Shown: piece after piece, positions 1 through 7,939 of the stretch | How the letters are laid out: each line of letters opens with the position of its first letter | How positions within the stretch are numbered: the stretch's first letter is position 1 | Assembly: GCF_003002815.1 (NCBI RefSeq) | Contig: NZ_PVTF01000022.1 | Span: 88,438 to 152,437, forward strand | Reading direction: 5' to 3' | Source: Umezawaea tangerina | Lineage (GTDB): Bacteria; Actinomycetota; Actinomycetes; Mycobacteriales; Pseudonocardiaceae | DNA: 64,000 nucleotides | Notes under the pieces: generated by a model | What the model saw: the letters and a program-made list of their open reading frames with translations, nothing else | Told to the model about the DNA's origin: nothing | Database searches by the model: none | Translations under genes and position numbers: made by a program

Positions 1-246
1 GCGCACGTCGTCCTCGGTCAGCACCGGAACGGTCAGCGAACGACCGCCGCCCGCGTGCACCAGGTGGCGGGCCACGAGGACCTGCAACGCCGACCGCACG
101 GTCGGCCGGGCGACCCCGAACGTCGTGGCCAGGCCGTTCTCGGTGAGCACCTCACCGGGAGCCAGCTCGCCGCTCAGGATCCGCCTGCGCACCTCGGCCA
201 CCAGGGCGTCCCTCGTGGTGGTCGTCTGCAGCACCGGACTCACCAC
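1..246 (-). CDS. GntR-family transcriptional regulator (partial, N-terminal part)
   Basis: The gene runs off the left edge, so only about 82 N-terminal residues are visible. They form the winged helix-turn-helix of a GntR repressor: VAEVRRRILSGELAPGE, then the recognition segment FGVARPTVRSALQVL and the wing LVHAGGGRS. The effector domain is missing; the short wing-to-domain spacing suggests the FadR/VanR subgroup, but this is inference. The start is GTG at 246 or the adjacent GTG at 243. It is divergent from an EamA exporter, and a perfect palindrome lies between the two genes, so it probably represses both. Confidence 0.8.
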   Translation of the reverse strand, partial: MVSPVLQTTTTRDALVAEVRRRILSGELAPGEVLTENGLATTFGVARPTVRSALQVLVARHLVHAGGGRSLTVPVLTEDDVR

Positions 247-269
247 CCCAGCGTACTCGATTGAGTTAT

Positions 270-282
270 ACGGTCATACCGT
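270..282. promoter_or_regulatory. Candidate GntR operator
   Basis: The 13-bp sequence ACGGT-CAT-ACCGT is a perfect inverted repeat with a 3-bp spacer. It lies in the 50-bp divergent intergenic space between the GntR gene and the EamA gene, 14 bp before the proposed ATG of the latter. Size and symmetry fit a GntR dimer site; binding is inferred. Confidence 0.5.
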
Positions 283-296
283 CTACCTTCACCTCC

Positions 297-1190
297 ATGC
301 CCCGTCTCGCCGTGCTCAGCGCGATGGCGGGAGCCGCGCTCTGGGGCACGATCGGCCCGGTGGCCAGCCTGTTCACCGACCGGGAACGCCTCGCCTACGG
401 CGGGATCCGGCTGGCGATCGGCGCCTGCGCCCTCTTCGCCCTCGGCGGCCGCCCCTTCACCCGCGCCTGGCGGCGGCACGACGTCCTGCCGCTGCTCGCC
501 GCCGCCCTCGGCCTGGCCGGGTTCCAGCTCTCCTACTTCGCCGCGGTGGGCACCAGCGGCGTCGCCATCAGCACCGCCGTCGCCATCGGACTGGCGCCGG
601 TCCTCACCGGAGGGTGGACGGCGACCGCGGGCAGGCAGCGCCCCACCGGCTGGTGGCTCGCGGGGACGGCGCTGGCCGCGTTCGGCCTCGCGCTGCTGAT
701 GCTCAGCGGCAGCGCGGACGTCAGCCTGTCCCCCAAGGGTCTCGCGCTGTCCACAGTGGCCGCCGCCTGCTTCAGCCTCCAGGCGCTGTCGATCAAGCAC
801 CTCACCGACCGGCACGCCGACACCGTCGTGCTCACCGCCATGTTCGCCATCGCGGCCCTGCTGCTCACCCCGATGACCATCGCCCACGCCACCCCCAGCC
901 TGCTCACCGGCAAGGCCGTCCTCAGCCTGCTGTACCTGGGCACCGTCACGGCGGGCGTCTCGTACTGGCTGTTCGCCTACGGCATCCGGCACCTCGGCGC
1001 ACCGGCGGCGGTCACGATCAGCCTGCTGGAACCCGCCTGCGCGACCGCGATCGCCGCACTGCTGCTGGGCGAGCACATGACCGCGAGCCAGTGGGTGGGC
1101 ATCGGTCTGGTCTGCGGGGCGATCGTCCTCACCACCATTCCCACCAGGACGAACGAGCCGGTCGCGGTCCTGGTCCGGAGCGCGCCGTAA
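297..1190 (+). CDS. EamA/RhaT-family drug and metabolite exporter
   Basis: A 297-residue integral membrane protein with about ten hydrophobic segments in two EamA repeats. The first repeat begins AMAGAALWGTIGPVAS and the second near residue 150 (AACFSLQALSIKHL). The C-terminal repeat has the typical segments AYGIRHLGAPAAVTISLLEP and ALLLGEHMTASQWVGIGLV. Members export amino acids, purines or xenobiotics; the substrate cannot be read here. I chose ATG 297 because the upstream in-frame TTG at 261 would put the operator palindrome inside the coding region. No good Shine-Dalgarno precedes 297, so the transcript may be nearly leaderless. Divergent from the GntR gene. Confidence 0.85.
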   Translation: MPRLAVLSAMAGAALWGTIGPVASLFTDRERLAYGGIRLAIGACALFALGGRPFTRAWRRHDVLPLLAAALGLAGFQLSYFAAVGTSGVAISTAVAIGLAPVLTGGWTATAGRQRPTGWWLAGTALAAFGLALLMLSGSADVSLSPKGLALSTVAAACFSLQALSIKHLTDRHADTVVLTAMFAIAALLLTPMTIAHATPSLLTGKAVLSLLYLGTVTAGVSYWLFAYGIRHLGAPAAVTISLLEPACATAIAALLLGEHMTASQWVGIGLVCGAIVLTTIPTRTNEPVAVLVRSAP

Positions 1191-1254
1191 CCCGCCGACC
1201 CGTCGCGCCGACAACCCCTACGACCAGTGCGCGACCGCATCAGGGAGACCCAGC

Positions 1255-1854
1255 GTGACCAGCTCCTCGGACCCGGCGGGTCCGTCGCCCGGCACCACCA
1301 ACCGCGTGGACGGCGTGGTGAACGGTCCCTCGGTGCAGGCGGGCACCATCCACGGCGGCGTGCACTTCCACACCACGCCCCCGCCTCCCCGGCCGCTCTA
1401 CACGCCGACCCACCCCGTCCGGATCTCCGGCACCGGGCCGTTCCTGCGGAGGTGGGGCGTGGCCCTGCTCCCGCCGCTGCTGGTCGGCGTGGTCGTCGGC
1501 GGGGCGGTCGACACAGTGCTGGGCGGTACGCCGCTGGGCGTGCGGCTCCTGGTCGACCTGGCGGTCCTCGCGGCCGCGGCGCTCGTGGTGTCGGCGGTGG
1601 GCAGGACGTCGCCGGGCATCACACTCGACGGCGTCCTCGGGCGGTGCACCTCGAAGGCGCTGGCCGCCCTGTCCACCACCGCGCTGTGGTGCTGGCTCGG
1701 TTTCACCGCCGCGCTGTTCGGCACCGGACTGGGCCGCGAGCTGGCCCGCGCGCCGGGCGACCCGAAGGCCGCGGGCGCGAACGGGGCGCTGGTGGCGGTG
1801 GCGATGCTCGGCGTCCTGCTCTGCCGACTTCTGGCCCGGCGCCTGCGGAAGTAG
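1255..1854 (+). CDS. Small membrane protein with N-terminal RHIM-like amyloid motif
   Basis: A 199-residue protein. Residues 20-39 contain GPSVQAGTIHGGVHFH, matching the VQAG...GGVH-type motif that recurs at the N-termini of actinobacterial signalling proteins and resembles the RIP homotypic interaction motif (bacterial amyloid signalling sequences). A proline-rich linker follows, then about four hydrophobic segments from residue 70 to the arginine-rich C-terminus (LLARRLRK). No enzymatic domain is visible. It could be a membrane-targeted output module that oligomerises with a motif-bearing partner; that role is inference. It ends directly against the convergent methyltransferase gene. Confidence 0.7.
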   Translation: MTSSSDPAGPSPGTTNRVDGVVNGPSVQAGTIHGGVHFHTTPPPPRPLYTPTHPVRISGTGPFLRRWGVALLPPLLVGVVVGGAVDTVLGGTPLGVRLLVDLAVLAAAALVVSAVGRTSPGITLDGVLGRCTSKALAALSTTALWCWLGFTAALFGTGLGRELARAPGDPKAAGANGALVAVAMLGVLLCRLLARRLRK

Positions 1855-2394
1855 TCAGGCCTCGCGCCGGAACACGTACCCCGCCGCCGCCCGGTCCAGC
1901 CCGTCGGTCACCAGCCGGTACTTCCCCTTCGACAGCAGGACCGCGGCGTCCAGCCGGTACCCCTCCCCCGGCTCGCGCCCGGCCGCCAGCAGCCAGCCGC
2001 CCGGCTTCAGGCAGCGCGCGGCGTTCGCCCCCACCGGGCCCGCGTGCAGCGAGATCACCAGGTCCCAGCTCGCCACCGGCAGCGCGCCCAGCACCCGGTC
2101 GTACTCCCCGCCCAGGAACCGGATCCGCGGCTCGCCCTCGTAGGTCTTGTGCTGGTCGGCCAACCGGACGGCCGACGCCGTGTCCGCGAACGCGACCCGC
2201 GCCCGCTGGTCGGTGTCGACGTAGGTGACGTCCGGCCACACGTAGGACGGCGTGACGTCCAGCGACGACACCGCGTAGACCACGCGCCGGGCACCCGTGT
2301 GGGCAGCGACGGCGGAGTACATGCCCCTGCGATCGGTCGCCTCGCCCAGGTAGTCGGTGAACGTGCGGGTCGACGGCGTGGCACGGCGGGACAA
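1855..2394 (-). CDS. SAM-dependent methyltransferase-like protein
   Basis: A protein of 179 residues if translation starts at TTG 2394, which has AGGAG seven bases upstream; longer in-frame readings lack a ribosome site. The visible fold is the central part of a class I methyltransferase: a first strand ARRVVYAVSSLD, an acidic strand DVTYVDTD, then WDLVISLHAG and a post-motif CLKPGGWLLA. The glycine-rich motif I is replaced by YAVSSLDVTPS, so SAM binding is not certain. The last strand carries GYVFRRE. Convergent with the RHIM-like gene, stop next to stop, and divergent from marR. Confidence 0.6.
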   Translation of the reverse strand: MSRRATPSTRTFTDYLGEATDRRGMYSAVAAHTGARRVVYAVSSLDVTPSYVWPDVTYVDTDQRARVAFADTASAVRLADQHKTYEGEPRIRFLGGEYDRVLGALPVASWDLVISLHAGPVGANAARCLKPGGWLLAAGREPGEGYRLDAAVLLSKGKYRLVTDGLDRAAAGYVFRREA

Positions 2395-2466
2395 GGCAGC
2401 TCCTGGATCTCCGAGGGGACCGGGGCAGCGTAACCACTCGGCCGGACGGGCACCCACACGTGCTGT

Positions 2467-2478
2467 TTCGAATTTGAA
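2467..2478. promoter_or_regulatory. Candidate MarR operator
   Basis: The near-palindrome TTCGAATTTGAA (one mismatched pair) ends 21 bp before the MarR start, in an AT-rich patch between divergent genes. It suits MarR autoregulation, but no second copy supports it. Confidence 0.3.
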
Positions 2479-2499
2479 CAATAAGGTAGAGTCCCGACC

Positions 2500-2961
2500 A
2501 TGGCGGAACCGAAGTGGCTCGACGCGCGGGAACTGGCGGCCTGGGAGGGCTACCTGGAGGTGAGCACCATGCTCAACCGCCGCGTCGAGCAGCAGCTCAA
2601 GGACGACGCCGGACTGTCCCACCCGCAGTACGAGGTGCTCGCCCGGCTGTCGGGCGCGCCCGGCGGGGAGCTGCGGATGACCGAGCTGGCGGGTGCCGCG
2701 CTGACGTCGAAGAGCGGCCTCACCTACCAGGTGGCGCAGCTGGAGAAGAGCGGCCTGGTGAAGCGCCGCACCTGCGAGTCCGACGAGCGCGGGGTCATCG
2801 CCACGCTCACCGAGGCGGGCTGGCGGAAGCTGCGCGAGTCCGCCCCCGGCCACGTGGGGCTGGTGCGGGAGCTGTTCCTCGACGGCCTGACCGGCAAGCA
2901 GTTCACCGCGTTCGCCGAAGGTCTCGACGCGATCCGCAGACGACTGCGCGACAAGGACTGA
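2500..2961 (+). CDS. MarR-family transcriptional regulator
   Basis: 153 residues, the usual MarR length. The winged helix-turn-helix spans about residues 45-110: LSHPQYEVLARLSG, RMTELAGAALTSKSGLTYQVAQLEKSGLVKR, then the wing ESDERGVIATLTEAGW with the family DxR motif. A helical dimerisation region surrounds it. The ATG at 2500 has only a weak ribosome site (AGAGTC). It probably controls itself and the divergent methyltransferase-like gene; the ligand is unknown. Confidence 0.85.
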   Translation: MAEPKWLDARELAAWEGYLEVSTMLNRRVEQQLKDDAGLSHPQYEVLARLSGAPGGELRMTELAGAALTSKSGLTYQVAQLEKSGLVKRRTCESDERGVIATLTEAGWRKLRESAPGHVGLVRELFLDGLTGKQFTAFAEGLDAIRRRLRDKD

Positions 2962-2979
2962 GCGACAAGGGGCGAACGG

Positions 2980-3576
2980 CTAGCCGCGGACGATCGCGAC
3001 CCGCGCGGACCCCGTCATGTCGGCCACGGTGGGGCGGACGCCGGTCAGCCTGCACAGCAGTTCCAGGTCGCCGTCCGCCTCGAACGCACCGGGGTCGTGG
3101 ACGCCCATCTCGGCCAGCGCGGTCTTCAGCACGCCGAGGTCGGCCCCCGTGGCCGTGCCGTCGAGCCGGGCCAGCACCACGCCGTCCCGGCTGACGACGA
3201 AGTCCGCCTGGGCGTTGACGCTGCGGTAGGAGGACACGGCGAACGTGCCCGCGGACAGGTCGGGCCGCCGCACGCCTTCGCGGCCGTTGTCCTCGACCAG
3301 CAGGACGTGCGGGCCGAGCGCGAACGCGGCGACGACGTGGTCGTCGAGGTCGGCCTCCTCGACGTTGGCCCGCTCCAGCAGCTCCGGCCAGGTCGCCGTG
3401 GTGATGTCCCGCGCGCCGAACCGGCGCAGCGCCTCGTCCGGCGTGACGTCCTTGATCAGCGTCACGCAGTAGACGCCCTCCATGCCGAGACCCTCGTCGA
3501 TCCACGCGTCCGGGATAGCGGAAACCGGGCAGTCGTCGTCCGGCGAAAGGCCGTTGTCGCGCGATTCGCCAGACAC
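2980..3576 (-). CDS. DUF6461-type hypothetical protein
   Basis: 198 residues from GTG 3576, chosen because GGGGAG lies 8 bases upstream; the longer in-frame reading has no ribosome site and an arginine-rich non-protein-like N-terminus. It has the pattern of a widespread actinobacterial family of unknown function: GVYCVTLIKDVTPDEALRRFGA near the start, an acidic middle (EEADLDDHVVAAFALGPHVLLVEDNG), then SYRSVNAQADFVVSRDG and a C-terminal RLTGVRPTVADM. There is no signal peptide or membrane segment. Family assignment is from memory of these motifs. Confidence 0.55.
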   Translation of the reverse strand: MSGESRDNGLSPDDDCPVSAIPDAWIDEGLGMEGVYCVTLIKDVTPDEALRRFGARDITTATWPELLERANVEEADLDDHVVAAFALGPHVLLVEDNGREGVRRPDLSAGTFAVSSYRSVNAQADFVVSRDGVVLARLDGTATGADLGVLKTALAEMGVHDPGAFEADGDLELLCRLTGVRPTVADMTGSARVAIVRG

Positions 3577-3709
3577 GCCCGAGCTCCCCTGGTCCCGTTC
3601 GGTGATGTGGTTCGACCGTAGGCGAACCCGCGTCGGTCGAGAAGCGCGACGACGCGGGTGTGGACGTTCGGGAGGCATTTCCTGTTCGAACGCGCACCGC
3701 CGGTCGCAC

Positions 3710-3895
3710 TCACCGCGGCACCTCGGCCACCCGTTCGGGCAGACCACCGGACACCTCTGGACGATCCGGCGCCCACGTGCTCGCCACCAGCGCGAACAGC
3801 ACGATCCCCGCGGACGCCCACACCTTCACCCGGTCCCCCATGCCGTGTTCGTACCAGTCGGCGGCGTTGTCCACCGCGTTCTCCCGACGCCTCAC
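3710..3895 (-). CDS. Small single-pass membrane protein (hypothetical)
   Basis: 61 residues from GTG 3895. One hydrophobic helix (VWASAGIVLFALVAS) follows a short charged N-terminus with NAADWYEHGMGDR. An ATG start at 3940 in the same frame is possible. No recognised family and no clear Shine-Dalgarno; codon usage is GC-rich like the neighbours. It may be a real small protein, but chance cannot be excluded. Confidence 0.35.
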   Translation of the reverse strand: MRRRENAVDNAADWYEHGMGDRVKVWASAGIVLFALVASTWAPDRPEVSGGLPERVAEVPR

Positions 3896-4132
3896 GACAA
3901 CGTCCGCACAACGCGGTGTGACCGGACGTCCGTTCCACATTCTTGCGGATTGGGATATTCCCGTTCGGGAACGCCGGATACGAACTGTGGGCCTGATTAC
4001 AACGCCCGCGAGTCGTCATGATCGAACTTATTCTGCGTGTATGTTTCGAACACGCCGTCGCACGAGGTCAGCAGGCCCGTATTCCCATTCGGCGAATTGA
4101 TGCCAACGTCATCTCGACCGCGGGGAGCAAAG

Positions 4133-5491
4133 ATGACCTCACGCCACACCGACATCCGTCCGGCGATACGACCCGCCGGTGAACCGTCCGCGTTCCTGGC
4201 CGCCTACCCCGGCTACGAGCTGACCCGCGGGCTGGACCGGTTGCGCCGCACGGAGTTCGCCTACCTCGACGAGCAGAACCACCTGTACCTGGACTTCGCC
4301 GGGTCGGGTCTCGCCGCCACGGCGCAGCACCGCGCGCACCAGCACCGCGTGTCCGGTGTGGTCCCCGGTGGTCCGAGCACGACCGCCGCCGCCGTCGACC
4401 ACGCGCGCCGCGCCGTGCTGCGGCACCTGAACGCCTCCCCGCAGGAGTACTCCGTCGTCTTCACCGCCAACGCGACCGCCGCCGCCAGGCTGGTCGGCGA
4501 GCGGTACCCGTTCTCGCGCCACGGCAGGCTCGTGCTCACCTCCGACAACCACCAGTCGGTCACCGCCCTGCGCGGTTTCGCCAAGGCGGCGCACGCCGAG
4601 ACCACCGTGATCTCCACCCAGCGCCCGGATCTGCGCATCTCGACCAGCACCGTCATCGCCGCCCTCGGCCGCAAGCGCCCCGAGCGCAAACGCGGCCTCT
4701 TCGCCTTCCCGGCCCAGAGCGGGTTCTCCGGTGTCCAGCACGCGCTGGGCTGGATCGACATCGCCCGCGACCGCGGCTACGACGTCCTGCTCGACGCGGC
4801 CGCCTACCTCCCCACCAACACCCTCGACCTCAGCCTCGTGCGCCCCGACTTCGTCACCGTCAGCTGGTACAAGGTCTTCGGCTACCCCACCGGCGTCGGC
4901 TGCCTCGTCATCCGCAACGACGCCCTCTCCCGCCTCACCAAGGCCCCGCTCGAGGAAGGCGTCGACCTCCACTCCGTCCCCGACGTCGAAGTCGGCCTGT
5001 CCTTGCTGGCCGACAACGGCGTCGAGCTCATCTCCCGCCGCGTCCGCTACCTCACCGGCTGGTTCCTCGACCGCCTCACCACCCTCCGCCACGGCAACGG
5101 CACCCCCATGACCCGCGTCTACGGCCCCACCACCACCCTCGCCAGGGGCGCCACCGTCAGCTTCAACCTCCTCGACCCCGCAGGCCACGTCATCGACCTC
5201 AAGATCGTCGCCGACGAAGCCGCCTCCGCGGGCATCTCCCTCCACACCGGCCCTTCCGGCACCCCCAACGCCGGCACCAACGCCTCCGAACTCTGCCCCC
5301 GCTCCCTCCGCGCCCTCCTCAAGCACGGCACCAAACACGTCGGCGAACCCATCGACACAGCCGGCCTCCCCACCGACGGCACAATCCGCGTCTCCTTCGG
5401 CGCCCCTTCAGCAATCCGCGACGTAGAACGCTTCATCGCATTCCTCGAACGCCACTACGAAGACCGCTTCACCGGCGACCTCACAACCTGA
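4133..5491 (+). CDS. Class V aminotransferase-fold PLP enzyme (cysteine desulfurase/Moco sulfurase-like)
   Basis: 452 residues. Class V hallmarks: an N-terminal YLDEQNHLYLDFAGSGLA, the PLP-pocket region DNHQSVTALRG, the cofactor aspartate in YDVLLDAAAYLPTN, and the Schiff-base lysine in SWYKVFGYPTGVGCLV. The last segment matches the N-terminal domain of molybdenum cofactor sulfurases more closely than IscS. No MOSC domain follows, and the catalytic cysteine loop of desulfurases is not evident, so substrate and sulfur transfer are open. ATG 4133 is chosen for the GGGGAG five bases upstream. Codons in the last third (from about 4750) are even more C-ending than before. Convergent with a two-component operon across a hairpin-rich spacer. 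Confidence 0.75.
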   Translation: MTSRHTDIRPAIRPAGEPSAFLAAYPGYELTRGLDRLRRTEFAYLDEQNHLYLDFAGSGLAATAQHRAHQHRVSGVVPGGPSTTAAAVDHARRAVLRHLNASPQEYSVVFTANATAAARLVGERYPFSRHGRLVLTSDNHQSVTALRGFAKAAHAETTVISTQRPDLRISTSTVIAALGRKRPERKRGLFAFPAQSGFSGVQHALGWIDIARDRGYDVLLDAAAYLPTNTLDLSLVRPDFVTVSWYKVFGYPTGVGCLVIRNDALSRLTKAPLEEGVDLHSVPDVEVGLSLLADNGVELISRRVRYLTGWFLDRLTTLRHGNGTPMTRVYGPTTTLARGATVSFNLLDPAGHVIDLKIVADEAASAGISLHTGPSGTPNAGTNASELCPRSLRALLKHGTKHVGEPIDTAGLPTDGTIRVSFGAPSAIRDVERFIAFLERHYEDRFTGDLTT

Positions 5492-5557
5492 AGAACAAGA
5501 ACAAAACCCAAGCCACAGCACCAGCAAACCCACCAACCCCACCAAGCCCACCCCGTT

Positions 5558-5735
5558 GGGCGAAGCCCGCCAGCGCGCATCCGGCGCGAAGCGCCTGGGG
5601 CCTTGTCCGCCGCGCAGCAAGGATGCCCTGTCCGACGCGAAGCGCGGATGCCCCGCCCAACGGCGAAGCCGAGGATGCTTGGTCAGGCGAAGCCTGATGC
5701 CTGAGTCGAGCGCAGCTCGATGCTGGCGAAGCCAG
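5558..5735. repeat. Array of seven mini-hairpins with GAA/GCA triloops
   Basis: The spacer holds seven short perfect inverted repeats around a three-base loop: 5558-5568, 5583-5595, 5636-5644, 5661-5671, 5683-5697, 5706-5720 and 5723-5735. Examples are TCAGGC-GAA-GCCTGA and TCGAGC-GCA-GCTCGA. Six have the core GCGAAGC, known as an exceptionally stable DNA mini-hairpin. Stems differ in sequence while the core and the trailing GATGC are kept, so the structure rather than the sequence looks selected. The role is unknown; it is not coding in any convincing frame. Confidence 0.75.
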
Positions 5736-5769
5736 ACTTCCCCTCTGCCCCCGATCCACAGCGCCCTCC

Positions 5770-5824
5770 TGCCCGATCTTCGTTGTCAAGACAGCTTTAT
5801 CGTCTTGACAACGAAGATCGGGCA
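5770..5824. terminator. Long perfect hairpin between convergent genes
   Basis: Arms 5770-5792 and 5802-5824 are perfectly complementary over 23 bp around a 9-base loop (AGCTTTATC). It lies between the stops of two convergent genes, 278 bp after the PLP enzyme and 110 bp beyond the response regulator. There is no U-tract on either side, which is usual for actinomycete terminators. It most likely ends transcription from both directions. Confidence 0.65.
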
Positions 5825-5934
5825 TTGAGACAATCGCGCGCCGGGGGCCGGGCTTCACCAGTTGGTGGGACGGCTGATAGCCGCGCTTCGCACGGTGAGA
5901 GGGCCGGAAACCGCGCCCCACCACAGGGAACCCC

Positions 5935-6585
5935 CTACCGCGCCACCAACCCATTCAAATGCGCGTAAACCACCGCATGCACCCGATCCCTCAACCCCAA
6001 CTTCGCCAAGATCCGCGACACATGCGTCTTCACCGTCTCATCCCCCACGTGCAGCTCCGCCGCGATCTCCGCATTCGTATAAGCCGCCGCCACCAGCAGC
6101 AGCACTTCCCTCTCCCGCACCGTCAACTGCTCCAACCCCGGCGCACTCGTCGCAGGCGCGATGCTGCTCGCGAACCTTGCCACCAACCTCTGCGTCACCG
6201 AAGGATCGATCAACGCGTCCCCCCGCGCGGCCACCCGGATCGCCCCGATCAGCTCTTCCGGCGGCAGGCTCTTGAGCAGGAACCCGCTGGCCCCGGCGTT
6301 GAGCGCCCGGTACACGTACTCGTCGCTGTCGTAGGTCGTCAGCACCACGACCTTCGTCCGGTTGTCCGGTGCCGCCAGGATCGCCTCGGTGGCGCTGAGC
6401 CCGTCCAGTTTCGGCATCCGGATGTCCAGCACGGCCACGTCCGGTCGCAGCCGCGCCACTTCGGCGACCGCCGCCCGCCCGTCCGCCACCTCGCCCACGC
6501 AGTCCAGGTCCGGCTGGGTGTCCAGGATCGCCCGCATCCCGGAGCGCAGCATCGCGTGGTCGTCGGCGAGCAGCACGCGCAACAT
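5935..6585 (-). CDS. NarL/LuxR-family response regulator
   Basis: 216 residues. The receiver domain occupies residues 1-120 (VLLADDHAMLRSGMR with the acidic pair; phospho-acceptor Asp in DVAVLDIRMPKLDG; VVVLTTYDSDEYVYRAL; conserved Lys in GFLLKSL). The C-terminal LuxR helix-turn-helix is LTVREREVLLLVAAAYTNAEIA followed by ETVKTHVSRILAKL. The start codon overlaps the kinase stop by one base (TGATG), so the two genes are translationally coupled. The target may be the divergent operon at 7940. Confidence 0.92.
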   Translation of the reverse strand: MLRVLLADDHAMLRSGMRAILDTQPDLDCVGEVADGRAAVAEVARLRPDVAVLDIRMPKLDGLSATEAILAAPDNRTKVVVLTTYDSDEYVYRALNAGASGFLLKSLPPEELIGAIRVAARGDALIDPSVTQRLVARFASSIAPATSAPGLEQLTVREREVLLLVAAAYTNAEIAAELHVGDETVKTHVSRILAKLGLRDRVHAVVYAHLNGLVAR

Positions 6586-7772
6586 CAAGCTCCTGCCTCC
6601 AGGGGGAACGCCACGGCGGTCCGCCACGTCCGGCCGTCCGCTTCGAGTCCGCAGGTGGTCACCCCGGCGAACAGCCGGGCCCGGTTCCGGATCCCCTCCA
6701 GGCCCCTGCGGTGCCCGCCGTCGGGGTGCCCACCTCCGGGGCGCGGTACCACCGCGTCGGGCATCCGGTTCGTCGTCGTCAGTGCCAGCGAGGTCGTCCG
6801 GTAGGCCAGTTCCACGTCGACCCCGGACGGGTCGCCGTGCCGCAGGGCGTTGGTCAGCATCTCCTGCACGATCCGGTACACCGTCACCCCCAACGACTCC
6901 GGCAGTTCGCACGGCACCCCGGACGTGGTGAACCTGGCCGGTATCCCCGCCGCCCGCACCCCGTCGAACAGCTCGTCGAGGTTGTCCAGCCCCGGTTGCC
7001 GGGTGCCGTCGGTGTCGTCGCCGTGCAGCAGGTCCAGCAGGTGCCTCAGGTCCACCATCGCCGCCCGGCTCGCGGTCTCCACCGCGCTCAGCGACGTGGC
7101 CAGCCGGTCGTTGCCGGGCTCCAGCCCGAGTCTGGCCGCGCCCGCGTGCAGGTTGATCGCGCTCACGTGGTGCGCGATCACGTCGTGCAGGTCGCGGGCG
7201 ATCGAGCTGCGCTCGGCGGCGAGCGCGTTGGCCAGCGCCTCCTGGGCGTCCCGGCGCTCGCGTTCGGACCGCTGGTCCAGCTCGGCGAGGTAGTTGCGGT
7301 GGGCGGAGGTGTAGCGGCCGACCATCCACGGCAGCAGGGCGGTGGTGAGGCCGCCGACCAGCAGGACCCTGGGGTTGGCCAGACCGTGGTTGACCGCCAG
7401 GTACGCGCCGACCACGCCCGCCAGCAGCGCGCCCAGCGCGGCGAACGCGGGCGGTCCCAGCAGCCAGGCGCCTGCCCGGTAGCCGGCGATCATCATGCCC
7501 GCCTCGTTCGAGCAGCACTTCAGCGGCCGGTCCAGCAGCACCGGGATCCCCGCCTGGACGACGGCGTGCGCGACGGCCACCACTCCCGACAGCCGCGCCG
7601 GACCGGCCAGCGCGAGGTCGACGACCGCGATCGCGCCGACGCACGCCCACTGCAGGGCGGTGAGCGGACCCGTCGCCCTGAGCAGGAAGTGGGACACGTC
7701 CGCGACCACGCACACCAGCGCGACCAGCAGCGTCTGCCGGGTCAGCGACAGCATCGGGTCGTCCGAGCGCAT
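6585..7772 (-). CDS. NarL-type sensor histidine kinase (HisKA_3)
   Basis: 395 residues from ATG 7772, preceded by a G-rich ribosome site; in-frame starts at 7784 and 7847 are possible. The N-terminal half has five or six hydrophobic segments, so sensing is probably within the membrane. The dimerisation helix has the phospho-histidine in SSIARDLHDVIAHHVSAINL, and the ATPase has an N box (VYRIVQEMLTNALRHG) and a glycine loop (GGHRRGLEGIRNRARL). It phosphorylates the overlapping response regulator. Its 5' end faces the metal-type operon at 7940, a likely signal or target relationship, though only inferred. Confidence 0.88.
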   Translation of the reverse strand: MRSDDPMLSLTRQTLLVALVCVVADVSHFLLRATGPLTALQWACVGAIAVVDLALAGPARLSGVVAVAHAVVQAGIPVLLDRPLKCCSNEAGMMIAGYRAGAWLLGPPAFAALGALLAGVVGAYLAVNHGLANPRVLLVGGLTTALLPWMVGRYTSAHRNYLAELDQRSERERRDAQEALANALAAERSSIARDLHDVIAHHVSAINLHAGAARLGLEPGNDRLATSLSAVETASRAAMVDLRHLLDLLHGDDTDGTRQPGLDNLDELFDGVRAAGIPARFTTSGVPCELPESLGVTVYRIVQEMLTNALRHGDPSGVDVELAYRTTSLALTTTNRMPDAVVPRPGGGHPDGGHRRGLEGIRNRARLFAGVTTCGLEADGRTWRTAVAFPLEAGA

Positions 7773-7939
7773 CAGTCCCCCCATCACAGCGGCGATTCTG
7801 CGCCACCACCCGCCGCGCACGAGTCCCCCGCCAGGGGGATCCACCACCCCCCAGGGTCGGGGGTCCCTCTCACGGGGGAGGCCCGTTCACCCGGCACCGT
7901 GACGCCTCCCCGGTGCTCCCGGCCCTAGGTTCATCCGCG

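Noticed and set aside
4139..5338. A 399-codon frame on the minus strand opposite the PLP enzyme
   Set aside because: Its sequence is only glycine/valine/alanine/glutamate runs mirroring GC-rich codons of the plus strand; no motif, while the plus frame has clear enzyme motifs. The same reasoning removed the other long antisense frames.
5500..5830. Considered a CRISPR array because of repeated GCGAAGC
   Set aside because: Spacing is irregular, repeats are 9-15 bp with varying stems, and there are no unique spacers of constant length or cas genes.
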